Below, piece by piece: positions 58,765 through 64,000 of a DNA stretch of 64,000 nt; positions within the stretch are counted from its first letter, which is position 1, and every line of letters starts with the position of its first letter. The notes under the pieces were generated by a model. That model did no database searches, was not told the DNA's origin, and saw only the letters and a list, made by a program, of their open reading frames with translations. The DNA lies in NCBI RefSeq assembly GCF_051020975.1, contig NW_027478158.1, positions 10,540,001-10,604,000 of the forward strand, given 5' to 3'. The DNA is from Osmia lignaria lignaria. Its lineage: Eukaryota > Arthropoda > Insecta > Hymenoptera > Megachilidae. The position numbers were made by a program, and so were the translations under genes.

Positions 58765-61700
58765 TTGCAGATTTATCCCAAGGGAAGGGGCCTGACGGAC
58801 ATATTTCGAGATATTTCTTCTTCTTGTTGTTCTTCTTCTGCACAGCTAAGCTGGAAGTGGCATTTGCAGCTCGCAGTAGTGCAGAGTTATCTCAAAGAAA
58901 GGGGCCACGGTGTTTCTGTATCTCTATTATGTTGGTGCGGCTTCGGAACTTTTAAATATCTCGATATATCTCGAAAACTACGCTTCTGATCAAAAAATAT
59001 CAGAGAACGTAAATTGTAGGAAACATAATTCTCTACAAAAAAGGTCTCTTAAGATTTTGCCATAGCTCGCTTCGTTTCCGAGATATTTGCAGATTTATCT
59101 CAAGGGAAGGGGCCTGACGGACATATTTCGAGATATTTCTTCTTCTTGTTGTTCTTCTTCTGCACAGCTAAACTGGAAGTGGCATTTGCAGCTCGCAATA
59201 GTGCAGAGTTATCCCAAAGAAAGGGGCCACGATGTTTCTGTATCTCTATTATGTTGGTGCGGCTTCGGAACTTTTAAATATCTCGATATATCTCGAAAAC
59301 TACGCTTCTGATCAAAAAATATCATAGAACATAAATTGTAGGAAACATACTTCTCTACAAAAAAGGTCTCTTAACATTTTGCCATAGCTCGCTTGGTTTC
59401 CGAGATATTTGCAGATTTATCTCAAGGGAAGGGGCCTGAGGGACATATTTCGAGATATTTCTTCTTCTTGTTGTTCTTCTTCTGCACAGCTAAGCTGGAA
59501 GTGGCATTTGCAGCTCGCAGTAGTGCAGAGTTATCTCAAAGAAAGGGGCCACGGTGTTTCTGTATCTCTATTATGTTGGTGCGGCTTCGGAACTTTTAAA
59601 TATCTTGATATATCTCGAGAACTACGCATCTGTTCAAAAAATATCATAGAACATAAAAAGTAGGAAACTTAATTCTCTACAAAAAAGGTCTCTTAACATT
59701 TTGCCATAGCTCGCTTCGTTTCCGAGATATTTGCAGATTTATCCCAAGGGAAGGGGCCTGACGGACATATTTCGAGATATTTCTTCTTCTTGTTGTTCTT
59801 CTTCTGCACAGCTAAGCTGGAAGTGGCATTTGCAGCTCGCAGTAGTGCAGAGTTATCTCAAAGAAAGGGGCCACGGTGTTTCTGTATCTCTATTATGTTG
59901 GTGCGGCTTCGGAACTTTTAAATATCTTGATATATCTCGAGAACTACGCATCTGATCAAAAAATATCATAGAACATAAAAAGTAGGAAACTTAATTCTCT
60001 ACAAAAAAGGTCTCTTAACATTTTGCCATAGCTCGCTTCGTTTCCGAGATATTTGCAGATTTATCTCAAGGGAAGGGGCCTGACGGACATATTTCGAGAT
60101 ATTTCTTCTTCTTGTTGTTCTTCTTCTGCACAGCTAAGCTGGAAGTGCCATTTGCAGCGCGCAATAGTGCAGAGTTATCTCAAAGAAAGGGGCCACGGTG
60201 TTTCTGTATCTCTATTATGTTGGTGCGGCTTCGGAACTTTTAAATATCTCGATATATCTCGAAAACTACGCTTCTGATCAAAAAATATCATAGAACATAA
60301 ATTGTAGGAAACATACTTCTCTACAAAAAAGGTCTCTTAACATTTTGCCATAGCTCGCTTGGTTTCCGAGATATTTGCAGATTTATCTCAAGGGAAGGGG
60401 CCTGAGGGACATATTTCGAGATATTTCTTCTTCTTGTTGTTCTTCTTCTGCACAGCTAAGCTGGAAGTGGCATTTGCAGCTCGCAGTAGTGCAGAGTTAT
60501 CTCAAAGAAAGGGGCCACGGTGTTTCTGTATCTCTATTATGTTGGTGCGGCTTCGGAACTTTTAAATATCTTGATATATCTCGAGAACTACGCATCTGAT
60601 CAAAAAATATCATAGAACATAAAAAGTAGGAAACTTAATTCTCTACAAAAAAGGTCTCTTAACATTTTGCCATAGCTCGCTTCGTTTCCGAGATATTTGC
60701 AGATTTATCTCAAGGGAAGGGGCCTGACGGACATATTTCGAGATATTTCTTCTTCTTGTTGTTCTTCTTCTGCACAGCTAAGCTGGAAGTGCCATTTGCA
60801 GCGCGCAATAGTGCAGAGTTATCTCAAAGAAAGGGGCCACGGTGTTTCTGTATCTCTATTATGTTGGTGCGGCTTCGGAACTTTTAAATATCTTGATATA
60901 TCTCGAGAACTACGCATCTGTTCAAAAAATATCATCGAACATAAAAAGTAGGAATCCTAATTTTCTACAAAAAAGGTCTCTTAACATTTTGCCGTAGCTC
61001 GCTTCGTTTCCGAGATATTTGCAGATTTATCTCAAGGGAAGGGTCCTGACGGACATATTTCCAGGTATTTCTTCTTCTTGTTGTTCTTCTTCTGCACAGC
61101 TAAACTGGAAGTGGCATTTGCAGCTCGCAATAGTGCAGAGTTATCCCAAAGAAAGGGGCCACGATGTTTCTGTATCTCTATTATGTTGGTGCGGCTTCGG
61201 AACTTTTAAATATCTCGATATATCTCGAAAACTACGCTTCTGATCAAAAAATATCATAGAACATAAATTGTAGGAAACATACTTCTCTACAAAAAAGGTC
61301 TCTTAACATTTTGCCATAGCTCGCTTGGTTTCCGAGATATTTGCAGATTTATCTCAAGGGAAGGGGCCTGAGGGACATATTTCGAGATATTTCTTCTTCT
61401 TGTTGTTCTTCTTCTGCACAGCTAAGCTGGAAGTGGCATTTGCAGCTCGCAGTAGTGCAGAGTTATCTCAAAGAAAGGGGCCACGGTGTTTCTGTATCTC
61501 TATTATGTTGGTGCGGCTTCGGAACTTTTAAATATCTTGATATATCTCGAGAACTACGCATCTGATCAAAAAATATCATAGAACATAAAAAGTAGGAAAC
61601 TTAATTCTCTACAAAAAAGGTCTCTTAACATTTTGCGATAGCTCGCTTCGTTTCCGAGATATTTGCAGATTTATCTCAAGGGAAGGGGCCTGACGGACAC

Positions 61701-62950
61701 ATTTCGAGATATTTCTTCTTCTTGTTGTTCTTCTTCTGCACAGCTAAGCTGGAAGTGCCATTTGCAGCGCGCAATAGTGCAGAGTTATCTCCAAGAAAGG
61801 GGCCACGGTGTTTCTGTATCTCTATTATGTTGGTGCCGCTTCGGAACTTTTAAATATCTGGATATATCTCGAGAACTACGCATCTGATCAAAAAATATTA
61901 TAGAACATAAAAAGTAGGAAACTTAATTCTCTACAAAAAAGGTCTCTTAACATTTTGCCATAGCTCGCTTCGTTTCCGAGATATTTGCAGATTTATCCCA
62001 AGGGAAGGGGCCTGACGGACATATTTCGAGATATTTCTTCTTCTTGTTGTTCTTCTTCTGCACAGCTAAGCTGGAAGTGGCATTTGCAGCTCGCAGTAGT
62101 GCAGAGTTATCTCAAAGAAAGGGGCCACGGTGTTTCTGTATCTCTATTATGTTGGTGCGGCTTCGGAACTTTTAAATATCTTGATATATCTCGAGAACTA
62201 CGCATCTGATCAAAAAATATCATAGAACATAAAAAGTAGGAAACTTAATTCTCTACAAAAAAGGTCTCTTAACATTTTGCGATAGCTCGCTTCGTTTCCG
62301 AGATATTTGCAGATTTATCTCAAGGGAAGGGGCCTGACGGACATATTTCCAGATATTTCTTCTTCTTGTTGTTCTTCTTCTGCACAGCTAAGCTGGAAGT
62401 GCCATTTGCAGCGCGCAATAGTGCAGAGTTATCTCAAAGAAAGGGGCCACGGTGTTTCTGTATCTCTATTATGTTGGTGCGGCTTCGGAACTTTTAAATA
62501 TCTTGATATATCTCGAGAACTACGCATCTGTTCAAAAAATATCATAGAACATAAAAAGTAGGAATCCTAATTTTCTACAAAAAAGGTCTCTTAACATTTT
62601 GCCGTAGCTCGCTTCGTTTCCGAGATATTTGCAGATTTATCTCAAGGGAAGGGGCCTGACGGACATATTTCCAGATATTTCTTCTTCTTGTTGTTCTTCT
62701 TCTGCACAGCTAAGCTGGAAGTGGCATTTGCAGCTCGCAATAGTGCAGAGTTATCTCAAAGAAAGGGGCCACGGTGTTTCTGTATCTCTATTATGTTGGT
62801 GCGGCTTCGGAACTTTTAAATATCTTGATATATCTCGAGAACTACGCATCTGATCAAAAAATATCATAGAACATAAAAAGTAGGAAACTTAATTCTCTAC
62901 AAAAAAGGTCTCTTAACGTTTTGCAATAGCTCGCTTCGTTTCCGAGATAT
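58765..62950 (+). repeat. Right-domain block with 966-bp periodicity
   Basis: Monomers with TTGGTTTCC at the junction, CCTGAGGGAC and GCTCGCAGTAG start at 59,409, 60,375 and 61,341, exactly 966 bp apart. Each follows a KF-type monomer with AAACATACTTC. GTGCCATTTGCAGCGCGC monomers start at 60,053, 60,697, 61,663 and 62,307, and TATCCCAAGGG monomers at 58,765, 59,731 and 61,985. The order of the other two members changes from unit to unit, so the trimer is imperfect. Confidence 0.82.
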
Positions 62951-63916
62951 TTGCAGATTTATCTCAAGGGAAGGGTCCTGACGGACATATTTCGAGATAT
63001 TTCTTCTTCTTGTTGTTCTTCTTCTGCACAGCTAAACTGGAAGTGGCATTTCCAGCCCGCAATAGTGCAGAGTTATCCCAAAGAAAGGGGCCACGATGTT
63101 TCTGTATCTCTATTATGTTGGTGCGGCTTCGGAACTTTTAAATATCTCGATATATCTCGAAAACTACGCTTCTGATCAAAAAATATCATAGAACATAAAT
63201 TGTAGGAAACATAATTCTCTACAAAAAAGGTCTCTTAACATTTTGCCATAGCTCGCTTCGTTTCCGAGATATTTGCAGATATATCTCAAGGGAAGGGGCC
63301 TGACGGACATATTTCGAGATATTTCTTCTTCTTGTTGTTCTTCTTCTGCACAGCTAAGCTGGAAGTGGCATTTGCAGCTCGCAATTGTGCAGAGTTATCT
63401 CAAAGAGAGGGGCCACGGTGTTTCTGTATCTCTATTATGTTGGTGCGGCTTCGGAACTTTTAAATATCTTGATATATCTCGAGAACTACGCATCTGATCA
63501 AAAAATATCGTAGAACATAAAAAGTAGGAAACTCAATTCTCTACAAATAAGGTCTCTTAACATTTTGCCATAGCTCGCTTGGTTTCCGAGATATTTGCAG
63601 ATTTATCTCAAGGGAAGGGGCCTGAGGGACATATTTCGAGATATTTCTTCTTCTTGTTGTTCTTCTTCTGCACAGCTAAGCTGGAAGTGGCATTTGCAGG
63701 TCGCAATAGTGCAGAGTTATCCCAAAGAAAGGGGCCACGATGTTTCTGTATCTCTATTATGTTGGTGCGGCTTCGGAACTTTTAAATATCTCGATATATC
63801 TCGAAAACTACGCTTCTGATCAGAAAATATCATAGAACATAAATTGTAGGAAACATAATTCTCTACAAAAAAGGTCTCTTAACATTTTGCCATAGCTCGC
63901 TTCGTTTCCGAGATAT
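62951..63916 (+). repeat. Last three complete monomers
   Basis: The monomer at 62,951 (AGGGTCCTG, CATTTCCAGCCCGC, KF 3' end), the one at 63,273 (GATATATCTC, GCAATTGTGC, CTACAAATAAGG) and the one at 63,595 (TTGGTTTCC junction, CCTGAGGG, GCAGGTCGC, TATCCCAAAG, KF 3' end) reuse the variants of 57-58 kb. This suggests the right-hand domain continues past the window. Confidence 0.82.
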
Positions 63917-64000
63917 TTGCAGATTTATCTCAAGGGAAGGGGCCTGACGGACATATTTCGAGATATTTCTTCTTCTTGTTGTTCTTCTTCTGCACAGCTA
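63917..64000 (+). repeat. Partial satellite monomer at right edge (first 84 bases)
   Basis: It runs from TTGCAG to CACAGCTA and matches the Y-type consensus at every base. The array clearly continues to the right of the window. Confidence 0.95.

Larger units (their letters stand above)
1..64000 (+). repeat. 322-bp satellite DNA array, head-to-tail, fills the window
   Basis: The same sequence recurs every 322 bases from edge to edge, always in the same orientation. Landmarks in each unit are TTTCCGAGATATTTGCAG, a TTC/TTG tract ending in TGCACAG, AAAGGGGCCACGGTG, GGTGCGGCTTCGGAAC, CTGATCAAAAAATATCAT and CTCTTAACATTTTGCCATAG. Starting units at TTGCAG gives 198 complete monomers (177 to 63,916) plus two edge partials. 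The 63,740-bp span equals 198 x 322 minus 16, and the seven short deletions found sum to exactly 16, so no insertion, transposon or foreign spacer is hidden, apart from compensating indels inside one unit. Arrays of this type are normal for eukaryotic heterochromatin. Which chromosome region it occupies cannot be read from this window. Confidence 0.98.

Noticed and set aside
177..63819. About 170 open frames of around 74 residues on the plus strand as a tandem gene family
   Set aside because: They start at TTG, the unit is not a multiple of three, about 30 units have stops or frame breaks, stop-bearing forms were amplified, and no promoter, leader or known domain is visible.
1..64000. CRISPR array because of the regular spacing
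   Set aside because: The whole 322-bp period is conserved; there are no short repeats separated by unique spacers and no cas genes.
1..64000. Tandem 5S rDNA, tRNA or snRNA gene cluster (the unit size would fit)
   Set aside because: I find no 5S-like core, no cloverleaf and no convincing A-box/B-box pair. GGCTTCGGAAC and TAGCTCGCTTCG only loosely resemble pol III boxes, and no T-run terminator follows.
1..64000. Transposable element or LTR/Helitron carrying internal tandem repeats
   Set aside because: No terminal repeats, target-site duplications or coding remnants are present; every interval is explained by 322-bp units and seven small deletions.
1..64000. Naming the species or satellite family
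   Set aside because: I do not recognise the consensus with confidence. Motifs such as TTTCCGAGATATTT and ATATCTCGAAAAC feel insect-like, but that is not evidence.

Overview
The whole 64,000-base window is one uninterrupted array of tandem satellite DNA. The unit is 322 bp, every copy is head-to-tail on the same strand, and no gene, transposon, inversion or unique spacer is visible. If each unit is started at its conserved TTGCAG (first at 177, last at 63,917), there are 198 complete monomers, a 176-bp partial at the left edge and an 84-bp partial at the right edge. All 198 intervals are accounted for: 191 are 322 bp and seven are shortened by 1, 5, 5, 2, 1, 1 and 1 bp. Both array ends lie outside the window.

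The satellite is about 39% GC on a hand-derived consensus (126 of 322). It shows little CpG depletion (11 CpG seen, about 12.3 expected). It carries a (TTC)3(TTG)2(TTC)3 tract, three short A-tracts, six GAGATA/TATCTC hexamers per unit and an internal degenerate duplication 114 bp apart. This points to eukaryotic constitutive heterochromatin (centromeric, pericentromeric, subtelomeric or sex-chromosome). The lack of CpG decay and the general style fit an invertebrate better than a vertebrate or plant, but I do not recognise the family or species and that guess is weak.

Layout. Domain I (1 to about 17.2 kb) is marked by a subfamily with GCTCGAAG and GTACCTC variants that is nearly confined to it. 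It holds a 4-mer higher-order repeat (1 to 4,673), a 3-mer (5,962-7,891), a 5-mer of 1,610 bp in about three copies (8,536-13,200) and a 3-mer (12,722-14,653). Domain II (about 17.2 to 55.9 kb) is a mosaic of Q-type, R-type and KF-type monomers. It includes a 3.2-kb segmental duplication, several 966-bp trimers and a 5-monomer cassette that recurs at 22, 29, 36 and 51 kb. Domain III (about 55.9 to 64 kb) has no Q-type monomers and is built from CCTGAGGG and GTGCCATTT variants in dimers and trimers. The pattern is what repeated unequal crossover and gene conversion would leave.

Open frames of about 74 residues recur in most monomers, but they start at TTG. The unit length is not a multiple of three, and one subfamily with an in-frame TGA has itself been amplified to 11 copies. 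I therefore annotate no protein-coding gene. All comparisons were made by eye; no alignment or database search was run.
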